A stretch of DNA of 64,000 bases from VXPQ01 sp965116435 (GTDB lineage Bacteria > Bacteroidota > Rhodothermia > Rhodothermales > VXPQ01): contig OZ220686.1 in the NCBI GenBank assembly GCA_965116435.1, forward strand, positions 1,860,001 to 1,924,000. Reading direction: 5' to 3'. Under the pieces are notes generated by a model. It saw nothing but the letters and a program-made list of their open reading frames with translations, had not been told where the DNA came from and made no database searches. This document shows positions 9,565-17,775 of this stretch, in pieces. The first letter of the stretch is position 1. Every line of letters begins with the position of its first letter. The position numbers were made by a program, and so were the translations under genes.

Positions 9565-11034
9565 ATGCTGAATCTCCAGCAAACACAGCGGCTCCAGCAG
9601 AAACTGTCTCCTCAGCAGATACAGTATATCCAGTTGCTGCAATTGCCTACGCTTGCGCTCGAACAGCGCATTGAGGCGGAGATGGAAGAAAACCCCCTGC
9701 TGGAAGACGACAACACCGAGATGGCCGATCTCCCGGAGGAGCGCACGGAGGCGTTGGACGACGCGGAAACCGAACGGGACCCCGACGAGGAATACGACTG
9801 GGGCGAACTGCTCGACAATACCGAGGACCTGTACGGCTACAAGGCGCGCGTCGACTACAGCCGGGAAGAGGAGCGGGAAGCGCCTATTGCCGCCACCGGG
9901 ACGCTAACCGAGCATCTGCGGGAGCAACTGGCGTTGCAGGACCTCTCCGGGCACGAGAAAATCATTGCCGAGCAGATTATAGGCTCCATTGACGAGGACG
10001 GCTACCTGCGCCGCCCCCTCGAATCCATTGTGGACGATATTTCCTTCAATGTCGGGTTCACGCCGGCGCTTTCGGACATTGAGGCGGCGCTGTCGCGCAT
10101 TCAGCGCCTGGACCCGATCGGAATCGCCGCGCGCGATCTTCAGGAATGCCTGCTTGTGCAACTGCGGGCGTTGCCGCCCGCCACCGAGGGCCGCGACGTG
10201 GCGATTCGCATGCTTTCGGAGATGTACAAGGCGTTCACCATGAAGCATTTCGATGCGATCCAGAAGAAGTTGCGTGTCGCCAGCGAGGAGCTTCGGGAGG
10301 CGTTCGACCTGATTCGCTCCCGGCTCAATCCGAAACCCGGCGAGGGCCAGTTCACGCCCCGGCAGAATTACATCACGCCGGATTTCACCGTGGAATGCAT
10401 TGACGACGAGTTCATAGTCACGCTCAACGGACGCAATGCGCCGCCGCTGCACATTTCGCGGCAGTACCGGCAGATGCTCGAGAGCATGAAGGCCCGCAAG
10501 CCGGGGCGGCTCGTTTCGTCGTCCATAGACGCCGACACGCGCAAGTTTCTCAAGAACAAGTTCGAGTCGGCGAAGTGGTTCATCCAGTCCATACACCAGC
10601 GACGTCACACGATGAGCCTGGTGATGCACGCCATCATCCGGCTGCAGGAGGATTTTTTCCGGTATGGGGAAGGGCATCTGAAGCCCATGATTCTGAACGA
10701 TGTGGCGGAGATCGTCGAAATGGATATATCGACCGTCAGCCGAGTGGTCAACGGCAAATACGTGCAGACCCGCTTCGGGGTGTACGAATTGAAATATTTC
10801 TTTTCCGAGGGCATCCGGAACGACGACGGGGAGGATGTGTCCAACAAGGAAATCAAAGCGATCCTCGAAGAGATTATCGGCGGCGAGGACAAGGCGAAAC
10901 CCCTTTCCGACCAGCGGCTGGTGGGGTCGCTGGCGGACCAGGGATTCCGGATTGCGCGGCGGACCGTTACGAAGTACCGCGAGCAACTCGGCATACCCGC
11001 CGCACGCCTGCGGAAGGAGATTGTGGCGGGGTGA
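9565..11034 (+). CDS. rpoN: RNA polymerase sigma-54 factor
   Basis: 489 residues. The glutamine-rich region I (LQQKLSPQQIQYIQLLQLPT) contacts enhancer-binding activators. An acidic region II follows, then the core-binding domain and the C-terminal RpoN box ARRTVTKYREQ, which reads the -24 promoter element. Sigma-54 directs transcription that requires AAA+ activators; none of these activators is encoded in the window. The ATG at 9565 places region I at the exact N-terminus as expected. It stands alone between ruvB (divergent) and the accessory island, and no ribosome hibernation factor or PTS gene follows it as in Proteobacteria. Confidence 0.97.
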   Translation: MLNLQQTQRLQQKLSPQQIQYIQLLQLPTLALEQRIEAEMEENPLLEDDNTEMADLPEERTEALDDAETERDPDEEYDWGELLDNTEDLYGYKARVDYSREEEREAPIAATGTLTEHLREQLALQDLSGHEKIIAEQIIGSIDEDGYLRRPLESIVDDISFNVGFTPALSDIEAALSRIQRLDPIGIAARDLQECLLVQLRALPPATEGRDVAIRMLSEMYKAFTMKHFDAIQKKLRVASEELREAFDLIRSRLNPKPGEGQFTPRQNYITPDFTVECIDDEFIVTLNGRNAPPLHISRQYRQMLESMKARKPGRLVSSSIDADTRKFLKNKFESAKWFIQSIHQRRHTMSLVMHAIIRLQEDFFRYGEGHLKPMILNDVAEIVEMDISTVSRVVNGKYVQTRFGVYELKYFFSEGIRNDDGEDVSNKEIKAILEEIIGGEDKAKPLSDQRLVGSLADQGFRIARRTVTKYREQLGIPAARLRKEIVAG

Positions 11035-11110
11035 GGATAGCAGGCCGTAGAACGGCTCAACGCCAGGAGCGCACACTGCTGGACGACGGACAGCACGAAA
11101 TCAACGGCGG

Positions 11111-11200
11111 ATGAACAAGGCCGAATTACAGGAACTCCTCGCGAACGGAGAAAACTCCGGCGTGGAATTCAAGCGTGCGCACCGGAGTGGCGCCCGCTAA
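11111..11200 (+). pseudogene. truncated AlbA_2/Schlafen-type DNA-binding domain fragment
   Basis: A 29-codon ORF reads MNKAELQELLANGENSGVEF followed by KR, the standard beginning of AlbA_2 (divergent AAA_4) ATP-binding transcriptional regulators, then breaks off into unrelated residues and a stop. The intact family member would run another ~400 residues. The break lies ~20 bp before a 28-bp palindromic repeat (11197-11224). It is best read as a relic left at the edge of the accessory island. A complete gene of the same family but different sequence starts at 11494. Confidence 0.7.
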
Positions 11201-11224
11201 TCGCCGCAAAAAGTGCGGTGAATA
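11197..11224 (+). repeat. dispersed palindrome, CCGCA-N5-TGCGG family, copy A
   Basis: The arms CCGCA and TGCGG enclose a five-base spacer and are followed by GAATA. 25 of 28 bases match the copy at 14365-14392 in the same orientation. A third, inverted copy is at 40909-40935. Function unknown. Confidence 0.7.
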
Positions 11225-11493
11225 GGGTGGGTTTGGAGGAAGGCGTTGGGCTGTGCGCGGCGATGTCTTGGCCGGGAACCCGCCGTCAACGACCGTGTAC
11301 GCCTCAGGTCGTTGCTTCTGTACTCCTGCCGATGTCTTGGGGCGGTCAGGAGTGTGGCGGCATCCTTTGCGTCAGATGCAACACCCACTGGCGCAAAGAA
11401 TGCGGCAGGAAACCGATGGGAGTTGGAGCAAGGTTTCTGTAAGGTATTCAAACTCATTGCTCTTGCGAACTGATTTTGCCGGGGAAACGCAAG
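11225..11493. other. gene-free stretch between the regulator fragment and the intact regulator
   Basis: I find no credible coding sequence here. CGATGTCTTGG occurs twice, about 60 bp apart. It probably represents decayed accessory DNA. Confidence 0.4.
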
Positions 11494-12753
11494 ATGTTTG
11501 CCGCGCACAGCGAACTGCTGGAAAAAATAAGGCTTGGCGAAGATAATCTCCTTGAACTCAAGGAGGTTCGCTTCGCTGGCGCAAAAATCCGTGGCCCAGA
11601 GCAGAACGACCTGGCCGATGAGTTGGCGGCCTTCGCCAATGGCAGCGGGGGGGTGTTGGTGCTCGGCGTAGATGACAAAACGCGTGGGATTCCGGGGATT
11701 CCGCTTGATCGGCTCGACGCTGTGGAGGCGCTCGTTCGCCAGGCGTGTGCGGATTCGATCGATCCGCCCTGTGTTGTTACAATTGAGCGAATGATGTTGC
11801 CCGACAACGTTGGGATAGAAAAGCCGGTGCTTCGCGTTGATGTGCCGCGTAGCCTGTTTGTACATCGAAGTCCGGGAGGGTATTGCCGACGGGTTGGTTC
11901 GTCCAGGCGGCAACTTCCGCCAAGCGAATTGGCGCGCCTGTTTCAGCATCGCAGCCAAAGCAGACTGATTCGCTTTGACGAATCGCCTGTTTGCTGGGCA
12001 GAGATGGCCGACCTGGACGAAACGTTGTGGCGGCGATTCGCCACGCCGCATTCGGACGACGCCCCGGAGCTGTTCCTGTCCAAACTTGGCATGGCCACGC
12101 AAGACGAAGAGGGCGTTTGGCGACCGACGGTCGCTGGCCTGCTCATGGCCTGTCGGAATCCTGAGGAGTTTATGTCCACCGCATTCATTCAGGCGGTTGC
12201 ATACAGGGGAACGTCGGTTGCATCCCCCGGAGTATCTCCCTACCAGCTTGATGCACGGGACCTCACCGGTTCACTGGACGAGCAGATTATGGATGCGTGC
12301 CATTTCGTCAGAAAAAACATGCGCATGGCGGCCAGGAAGAGCGGGATGGGCGGGCGCCAGGATTTGCCGCAGTACGACATGGCGGCGGTTTTCGAGGCTG
12401 TTACCAACGCCGTGGCGCATCGGGATTATTCGGTGACGGGGAGCAAGGTTCGCCTTCGGGTATTTGCAGATCGCCTGGAGTTGCACGCGCCCGGCATGTT
12501 GGCGAACGGCATGACGACGGAAAGCCTTCCGTTCCGGCAGGCGGCCCGAAACGAGACCGTGGCCAGTCTGTTGGCGCGCTGCCGGATTGAGCGGGAAGAT
12601 TTGATCGATCACCGCACCCACATTATGGATAAGCGCGGGGAGGGCGTACCCTTGATTTTGTCTCGCAGCGAAGCGCTGTCCGGTCGTCTGCCCGAATATC
12701 GCCTGATCGGCGAAATGGAGCTCATGCTGACTATCTGGGCTGCGGAGGTATAG
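11494..12753 (+). CDS. AlbA_2/Schlafen-like ATP-binding putative transcriptional regulator
   Basis: From the ATG at 11494 the protein has 419 residues; a TTG at 11476 is an alternative. The N-terminal ~130 residues (LLELKEVRF..., FANGSGGVLVLGVDD) form the AlbA_2/AAA_4 nucleic-acid-binding domain. The C-terminal half carries the GHKL-like ATP-binding motif AVFEAVTNAVAHRDYS, as in HATPase_c_4 proteins. Such proteins are common in genomic islands and annotated as ATP-dependent DNA-binding regulators or helicase-like; related Schlafen-type domains occur in anti-phage genes. The actual target is unknown. Its neighbours are an exported nuclease and an exonuclease, all facing the other way, so it is probably its own unit. 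Confidence 0.8.
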   Translation: MFAAHSELLEKIRLGEDNLLELKEVRFAGAKIRGPEQNDLADELAAFANGSGGVLVLGVDDKTRGIPGIPLDRLDAVEALVRQACADSIDPPCVVTIERMMLPDNVGIEKPVLRVDVPRSLFVHRSPGGYCRRVGSSRRQLPPSELARLFQHRSQSRLIRFDESPVCWAEMADLDETLWRRFATPHSDDAPELFLSKLGMATQDEEGVWRPTVAGLLMACRNPEEFMSTAFIQAVAYRGTSVASPGVSPYQLDARDLTGSLDEQIMDACHFVRKNMRMAARKSGMGGRQDLPQYDMAAVFEAVTNAVAHRDYSVTGSKVRLRVFADRLELHAPGMLANGMTTESLPFRQAARNETVASLLARCRIEREDLIDHRTHIMDKRGEGVPLILSRSEALSGRLPEYRLIGEMELMLTIWAAEV

Positions 12754-12819
12754 TGCGTGGCGGGGTGATGCGGATGGTTCGGTTATGGGGCTTGGCCAAT
12801 GTTTCGCGGTATGTCCGGT

Positions 12820-13647
12820 CTACCGCACCAGCGTCATGGTTTTTGTGATGGCTTCGCCGTTTGCTTGCATTCGGTAGATGTACAGGCCGGAGGGCAGGCC
12901 CGAGCCGTCGAAGCGAACGCTATGCCGCCCTGCCGGATGCGTTCCGTCCGCAAGCACCTTGACGCGGCGGCCCATTGCGTCGAACACTTCCAGGCGGACA
13001 TGCTCCGAGGCGGCAAGTTCGTACTCAATGGTTGTGGACGGATTGAACGGGTTCGGGTAGTTCTGAATCAAGGGCTGGCTATGGTGCGTCGCAAGGGCCT
13101 GTTTGGCCGGCGGTGCAACGGAGTCGCATCCAGACAACACGGCAAGCATCCTGTCGAACTCGCATTGGTCCACGGTTAGGCTATACTTGCGCTTGACCTT
13201 GGCGACCTGTCCTACGTACCAAGCACGGTTCTTCGGCGGGAGCCAATCGCAGGCGTCTTTTGCGCTCTTCTGATGCCGATTCAGGCTGGGAGTAGCCAAT
13301 GTCAGGTTATCCAGGTCCCGCGCAAACATACGTTTTGCTGCCGCGGAACGCCCGCACATACCGCTGTCGTGGGCTTCCGACGTGGCGACAATATGCTCAA
13401 TGTCCGATTCCGTGAGCGCGGTGAACAGCGTACTATCGTAGGGCGAATACATGCCAAAGCCGTGCGCGTCGCGGATACTCTCCTCGAAGGATCTCGAACC
13501 TGGATAGCTGTAATCCGAGCGGTCATAATCAGTACAACGATTTTCGTCTGCGATCGTCAGGGCCAACAGATCGTCCACGGCTTGCTGCGCTACGGCAACG
13601 TCGGCAAGCACAAAAACAAGGACCAGGAACGGTATCAGATTTTTCAT
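12820..13647 (-). CDS. secreted HNH-family nuclease with T9SS sorting domain
   Basis: 275 residues. A signal peptide (residues 1-20, ending VAVAQ) leads to a ~165-residue domain with DIEHIVATSEAHDSG and a downstream LDNLTLATPSLNRHQKSAKD, the spacing of DUF1524/HNH-like nucleases (His-containing strand, then Asn/His on the helix). It has several cysteines that suit an extracytoplasmic enzyme. The last ~85 residues (from QNYPNPFNPSTTIEYEL) are a type IX secretion sorting domain ending TLVR. It is probably an extracellular or surface-bound DNase or RNase for nutrient scavenging or competition. Catalytic assignment is inferred from motifs only. An immunity gene is not obvious. Confidence 0.8.
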   Translation of the reverse strand: MKNLIPFLVLVFVLADVAVAQQAVDDLLALTIADENRCTDYDRSDYSYPGSRSFEESIRDAHGFGMYSPYDSTLFTALTESDIEHIVATSEAHDSGMCGRSAAAKRMFARDLDNLTLATPSLNRHQKSAKDACDWLPPKNRAWYVGQVAKVKRKYSLTVDQCEFDRMLAVLSGCDSVAPPAKQALATHHSQPLIQNYPNPFNPSTTIEYELAASEHVRLEVFDAMGRRVKVLADGTHPAGRHSVRFDGSGLPSGLYIYRMQANGEAITKTMTLVR

Positions 13648-13760
13648 GCGTTGCGGGCGCTGACGACCCGGCAGGTTCGGCTTCGTTTACGCCTTCAAGA
13701 AACACCTCGTACCGTTTAGTTACAAGTTCGTTACAAAGATTTATGCGGCGACAGGGGTTT

Positions 13761-14279
13761 TTATGGCCCCGCCGCTCGCATGACTTCCAGCACCCGGAGG
13801 CAATCGCCCACCGCGCTATGGGCCGGAACGGATACGTGCACGCCGTGTTGGTGGACGGCCGTGGCAAGACTCACATTGGGACTTGAAGATCTGCTCACGT
13901 TCGCATATTTCCGCATTGCACACCGCCAGGGAAGAGGCGGCAACGTGAGTCCGTGCCGTTCACACGATTGTTTCAACAGCCGACGATCGAAAGGCATATT
14001 CCACGCCCACACGACGGCGGCGTTACTAAATAGCCGTTCAAATGCGCTGTACGCCTCTGGGAATGGCCGCCCCTCCGCATGCATGCGCTGGTGGGTTATG
14101 CTGTGTATTTTCTGGGCGGACAATGCGCCTTGCGGCTTGCAAAGCGCATCCAGCAAGATGTTGCCTTGCGTGTCGATGACGCCGATCTGGACCACCTCGC
14201 TTTCTCTCGAAAATCCCGTCGTTTCCGTGTCGATAATGAGCACATCTGTTCGGCCCAGGAATATGTCGAATCCGTTCAT
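13761..14279 (-). CDS. DEDDh 3'-5' exonuclease (DnaQ-like)
   Basis: 172 residues from the ATG at 14279; an in-frame GTG at 14291 is possible. The Exo I motif IIDTETTGF, Exo II AWNMPFDRRLL and Exo III HSAVGDCLRVLEV supply the D-E-D-H-D residues of the RNase T/DnaQ fold. Proteins this short and solitary are usually annotated as exonuclease RNase T/DNA polymerase III epsilon-like. The frame is open upstream up to the stop of the AAA-ATPase fragment at 14442, so this gene sits directly behind that disrupted gene on the same strand. Whether they formed one module is unknown. Confidence 0.85.
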   Translation of the reverse strand: MNGFDIFLGRTDVLIIDTETTGFSRESEVVQIGVIDTQGNILLDALCKPQGALSAQKIHSITHQRMHAEGRPFPEAYSAFERLFSNAAVVWAWNMPFDRRLLKQSCERHGLTLPPLPWRCAMRKYANVSRSSSPNVSLATAVHQHGVHVSVPAHSAVGDCLRVLEVMRAAGP

Positions 14280-14364
14280 GTATCTGGTCACGGGTGCGTT
14301 GTCGATATGCTCGATAGTTGAGGCTGCGCCGGGGCGTATCCTTTTCTGTGCCAGAATGCTCCGG

Positions 14365-14392
14365 CTAATCTCCGCAAAAAATGCGGCGAATA
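14365..14392 (+). repeat. dispersed palindrome, CCGCA-N5-TGCGG family, copy B
   Basis: 25 of 28 bases are identical to copy A at 11197-11224, in the same orientation. Together they bracket a 3.2-kb segment that holds the regulator, the secreted nuclease and the exonuclease. It lies just past the truncated 3' end of the AAA-ATPase gene. Confidence 0.7.
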
Positions 14393-14441
14393 AATCGGCG
14401 GTATTCCAAGGCGTGTCATTGGCCCATGGAAACGGGGCGAA

Positions 14442-15090
14442 TCAGGAAAGAAGCAATTTCAGCGGGTTGGCGTGCATGTCGTGTGAGTCCCTTGTTTTTT
14501 GTGCTATATCATCTGCCTTGCCGCCAAGCAGTAGCGTAAGGTTATGATCCAAGGATTCATCGAGTATAATCTCGGAGTGGGTCACGAGAATTACTTGCGA
14601 TTCGTTCTCCGAAGCAATGTCGCGAAGCAATACGTATATTTGTTTCTGGCGCAGTATTTCCAGGTGTGCATCTGGTTCATCAATGAGCAGCACGCTACCT
14701 CGGCGAGAATAGAGATATGCAAAGATCAGCAGCATTTGTTGAAAACCACGTCCGGCGAGCGCAATATCAAGATGTTCTTTCACATTAGTTTGCTGGTACG
14801 AGAGTTGAATGCTACCGCGGACAGTTTCTTTCGGTTTATCGAGTCGAACCTTGAAAAGACGATCCATCAATTGCACGATTCGTTCCCAGTCATTCGGAGT
14901 GTTATTGTATACGAGCAAACACAGATTTTGCAAAACCTGCGCTGTTTGTCCTTGCCCCAGCAAAACGTCGATGCGTCCAGGTTGAAGAACAGGTTCTTCG
15001 GTTTCCAGTCCAGACATAGGATAGAGTAGATTCACATTCAACTGTGCGGCCGCCTTGATAAGGTCAGGGTTTTTCAAGGTCTGATCATCT
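14442..15090 (-). pseudogene. AAA ATPase (RecF/OLD-like), C-terminal part, split by transposon
   Basis: The minus-strand frame runs through Walker B LLIDEPDAHLEIL and the H-loop VILVTHSEIIL of a RecF/SMC-type AAA ATPase. It lacks a P-loop: that half lies at 19028-19433, on the other side of the 3.9-kb transposon. Removing 15091-19027 plus one 8-bp target copy joins the two halves in frame into about 348 residues. The C-terminus stops soon after the H-loop (ending PLKLLLS), before any TOPRIM-type nuclease domain that OLD-family ATPases carry, so the 3' end may have been lost in an earlier event. The original role, possibly phage defence, is inference. Confidence 0.88.
15083..15090. repeat. target-site duplication, left copy
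   Basis: GATCATCT, identical to 19028-19035 and flanking the transposon. Eight bases is the usual target duplication length of IS1595-family elements. Confidence 0.93.
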
Positions 15091-15114
15091 GGGGATTACA
15101 TACCAAAGTAACCG
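15091..15114 (+). repeat. transposon left terminal inverted repeat
   Basis: Begins GGGGATTACATACC and ends AAAGTAACCG. It matches the reverse complement of 19004-19027 at 21 of 24 positions (mismatches at repeat positions 9, 12 and 14). Confidence 0.93.
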
Positions 15115-15166
15115 CTCCGCCACAGGAGCGTAATCTCGACCAAACAGCCCAGAGGGGCTTAATGAC

Positions 15167-15451
15167 ATGACGAACGAACGAGCCATTGTAGAAATAGGGG
15201 GCAGCCATGTCCCCATCATATCCGTCTATGGAGATTGGGACGACATGGATGACCTTGTCCAGCAGGCGGACACCATACGCAAGGCGTTGGGCATAAAGAA
15301 CCCGAAGGCTCTCTTGGTAGACCCTGTTGGCTGTCAAGCAAGCGAAGCAAAGGCAGCTCTTACGAGGCACGGTATTGCGTATACCGACCTTGTTGAGGAG
15401 CAGGCTAAAACAGGGAACGGTATTCTGGCGGAACCGCTATCCACGGAGTGA
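15167..15451 (+). CDS. small transposon cargo protein, unknown function
   Basis: 94 residues, acidic, beginning MTNERAIVEIGGSHVPIISV, with a WDDMDDLVQQADTIRKAL helix and an IKNPKALLVDPVGCQASEAK segment. I do not recognise a family. Codon use and composition look like a real gene, and it fills the space between the left inverted repeat and the transposase operon. Its 3' end overlaps the convergent ORF at 15405-15659 by 47 bp. It could be an accessory or immunity component of the element. Confidence 0.6.
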   Translation: MTNERAIVEIGGSHVPIISVYGDWDDMDDLVQQADTIRKALGIKNPKALLVDPVGCQASEAKAALTRHGIAYTDLVEEQAKTGNGILAEPLSTE

Positions 15452-15659
15452 CCACCCCGTTGGGGGTCTGTATTTGGACATACAGCTGATCCCCCTCGGT
15501 TTTCCGATACAGGGACTTCTGAACGTTCGGCTCATTCAATTTGGTGAGGGCGTAGTTCCTACTTGGGGTCCAAGGGTGAGCATCGTTATCTGGAGTAATT
15601 CCCAGAGCGTAGATGATGAACTTCAGCTGTTTTGCGGTGGGTACGGTGGCGTATGACAT
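15405..15659 (-). CDS. small transposon cargo protein, unknown function
   Basis: 84 residues from the ATG at 15659, containing TAKQLKFIIYALGITPDND and PSRNYALTKLNEPNVQKSLY. No family recognised. It is the only minus-strand gene of the element and converges on the small ORF at 15167-15451. The residue pattern looks like a folded protein and not a shadow frame, but independent support is lacking. Confidence 0.5.
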   Translation of the reverse strand: MSYATVPTAKQLKFIIYALGITPDNDAHPWTPSRNYALTKLNEPNVQKSLYRKTEGDQLYVQIQTPNGVVTPWIAVPPEYRSLF

Positions 15660-15753
15660 GGGGTCAGGGGTATGGAGTTTGCGTGAAGCCCGTAGGTGGA
15701 ACGGCATTCTACGGATCCGCCGGACCCAGTGCAAACTTTTTTTCGCCTACCCC

Positions 15754-15784
15754 TTGACTTTCTCGTTTTTTTGTGGTATCTTGA
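15754..15784 (+). promoter_or_regulatory. promoter of the transposase-cargo operon
   Basis: TTGACT (15754-15759), a 17-bp spacer and TATCTTGA (15777-15784) lie just before the transposase start at 15817. The downstream element fits the Bacteroidota TAnnTTTG pattern apart from one base. It would drive transposase, methyltransferase and nuclease together. Confidence 0.55.
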
Positions 15785-15816
15785 TAACCGTACATCGAGA
15801 ACCTACCAGAGAGAAA

Positions 15817-16746
15817 ATGCCCAAAGGACCCGGAAGAACGCACAGAAGAGGTTTGACAGTCAAGCAACTGTTCCGTATGTTTCCTGACGACAAAACAGCC
15901 GAACGCTGGTTTGAGAAGCAACGCTGGCCGGACGGCCCTGTCTGCCCCCATTGCGGCTGCATGCGAGCCGTGAGCACCACCCATCCGACCATGAGCTGGC
16001 GTTGCAAGGACTGCCGGAAGTTCTTCTCCGTCAAGAAGGGCACCGTCATGGAGTCCAGCAAACTGGGGTTCCAGACATGGGCTATCGCTACCTACATGGC
16101 GACGACGAACCTGAAAGGCGTGTCAAGCATGAAACTCCATAGGGACCTGGGCATCACGCAGAAGTCGGCGTGGCACCTGATCCAGCGCATCCGCGAGGCG
16201 TTCGCGGAGAATGCGCCTATCCTGTCCGGCGAGGTCGAGATAGACGAGACCTATATCGGAGGCAAGGAGAAGAACAAGAAGAAGTCGAAGCGGACAGGCA
16301 ACAGGGGTACGCAGGGCAAGGTTACGGTCATGGGAGCGAAGCAGCGGGACGGAAAGATCGTCGCCGAACCCCTCGGATGGGAACCCGACGAGACGTTCGC
16401 GGCCTTCGTGGACAGGCTTGTAGAGCACGGCGAGACCGTCTACACGGACGAGCACCAGGCGTACAAGGGACTGGATCGGCACTACACGCATGAGACGGTG
16501 AAGCACTCGAAAGAGGAGTACGTGCGGGGCAGGGTGCACATCAACGGCATCGAATCGTTCTGGTCGATGTTCAAACGCGGTATCATGGGCACGTACCACC
16601 ACATGAGCGACAAGCACCTGCATCGGTACCTGAACGAGTTCACGGGTCGCCACAACCACCGCGACCTTGACACCATCGAGCAAATGGCCACCCTCGTCCG
16701 GGGGATGGACCAGAAGCAACTTCGATACAAAGACCTGATCGCATAA
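15817..16746 (+). CDS. IS1595-family transposase
   Basis: 309 residues. The N-terminal zinc ribbon (C43, C46, C63, C66 within CPHCG...CKDC) is followed by a helix-turn-helix region and the ISXO2-like DDE domain. The likely catalytic acids are D143 in EIDETYIGG, D211 in YTDEHQAY and E246 in NGIESFWS. The frame is open to 15613, but the ATG at 15817 gives the family N-terminus and lies behind a promoter-like sequence. The stop codon overlaps the start of the methyltransferase (TAATG), so mobility and cargo are translationally coupled. Length and motifs indicate an intact enzyme. Confidence 0.95.
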   Translation: MPKGPGRTHRRGLTVKQLFRMFPDDKTAERWFEKQRWPDGPVCPHCGCMRAVSTTHPTMSWRCKDCRKFFSVKKGTVMESSKLGFQTWAIATYMATTNLKGVSSMKLHRDLGITQKSAWHLIQRIREAFAENAPILSGEVEIDETYIGGKEKNKKKSKRTGNRGTQGKVTVMGAKQRDGKIVAEPLGWEPDETFAAFVDRLVEHGETVYTDEHQAYKGLDRHYTHETVKHSKEEYVRGRVHINGIESFWSMFKRGIMGTYHHMSDKHLHRYLNEFTGRHNHRDLDTIEQMATLVRGMDQKQLRYKDLIA

Positions 16747-17770
16747 TGTCAGCACACAGTAATCTAAGCGAAGCCAAGCGGGCAAAGAAAGACGAGTTCT
16801 ACACTCAACTGCCCGACATTGAACGAGAACTTCGTCATTACAAGGAGCATTTTCGGGATAAGGTGGTCTATTGTAATTGCGACGATCCAAGTATATCGAA
16901 CTTTTTTCACTACTTCTCCCATAAATTTGAGTCCCTCGGTTTGAAGCGGCTCATTGCCACGTGCTACAAGAGTCAGCGAGCAGACCTGTTCAGTCAGAAC
17001 GACTCGGAGCGGGCTATTCAACTGGAATACAACGGCGACGTAGACGGAAACCGAGTGCCCGATGCGAACGAGATCAACAAATTTCATCTGAAAGGCGACG
17101 GAGATTTTAGAAGCCAAGAATGTATCGAACTACTGAAACAGGCAGACATCGTTTGTACCAATCCGCCATTTTCACTATTTAAGGAGTACATGGCTCAGTT
17201 GGTTGAATATGGTAAGGAGTTCTTGATTATTGGAAACCCGAACGCCATTACGTATAAGGAGATATTTCCACTCATCAGAGATAACAAGATGTGGCTTGGC
17301 AATAAATCCATGGGAACGGACATGTTATTCGACGTTCCAGAGTACTACGCCAAAGAATTGGTAGCGACCAAGCGAGAGGGTAGTGGCTACAAGATCATAG
17401 ATGGCATTGTAAAGGGGCGGTCGCAAAGCATATGGTTTACCAACCTTGATTATCCCAAGCGACACGAAGAGTTAATCTTACACAAAAAATACACGCCAAA
17501 GGAATATCCGAAATATGACAATTACGATGCGATTGAAGTAGGGTGGGTTAATGAAATTCCCGTGAATTGGGGGGGCTCATGGGTGTGCCGATCAGCTTTC
17601 TTGACAAACACAACCCAGATCAGTTCGAGATTGTCTGGACGACGGATAGAGGAGGAGATGGAATGCTTGAAGACATCAAACTTCCACACACAAGATATGA
17701 TGCCCCTGTAGTGAATGGTAAAGGAAAATACAAAAGAATCATCATCCACAACAAAAACCCCAAACCCTAA
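16746..17770 (+). CDS. EcoRI-type adenine-specific DNA methyltransferase, frameshifted at a G7 tract
   Basis: Frame 1 gives 321 residues, with the N-terminal KRAKKDEFYTQLPDIERELR typical of the EcoRI methylase family (PF13651) and the catalytic NPPF at 139-142. At 17566-17572 seven G follow TGAATT. After this tract the annotated frame runs into unrelated residues and stops at 17711, while the -1 frame encodes GVPISFLDKHNPDQFEI, the conserved C-terminal region of this family, to 17770. With eight G the product would be 341 residues and complete. The start overlaps the transposase stop (TAATG), and 5 bp separate it from the DUF262-HNH gene. It is expected to protect a recognition site from the adjacent nuclease. 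The frameshift could be phase variation, decay or sequencing error. Confidence 0.88.
17566..17572 (+). repeat. G7 homopolymer (putative phase-variation tract)
   Basis: A run of seven G inside the methyltransferase. G8 or G5 puts the conserved C-terminus back in frame; G7 does not. Confidence 0.75.
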
Positions 17771-17775
17771 CCGTT

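Noticed and set aside
11218..11546. Three overlapping small plus-strand ORFs between rpoN and the regulator
   Set aside because: No ribosome site, no family, mutually overlapping and Cys/Arg-rich; most likely decayed DNA.
15613..15816. Longer N-terminus for the IS1595 transposase
   Set aside because: The extra residues lie upstream of a promoter-like sequence and are not part of the family.
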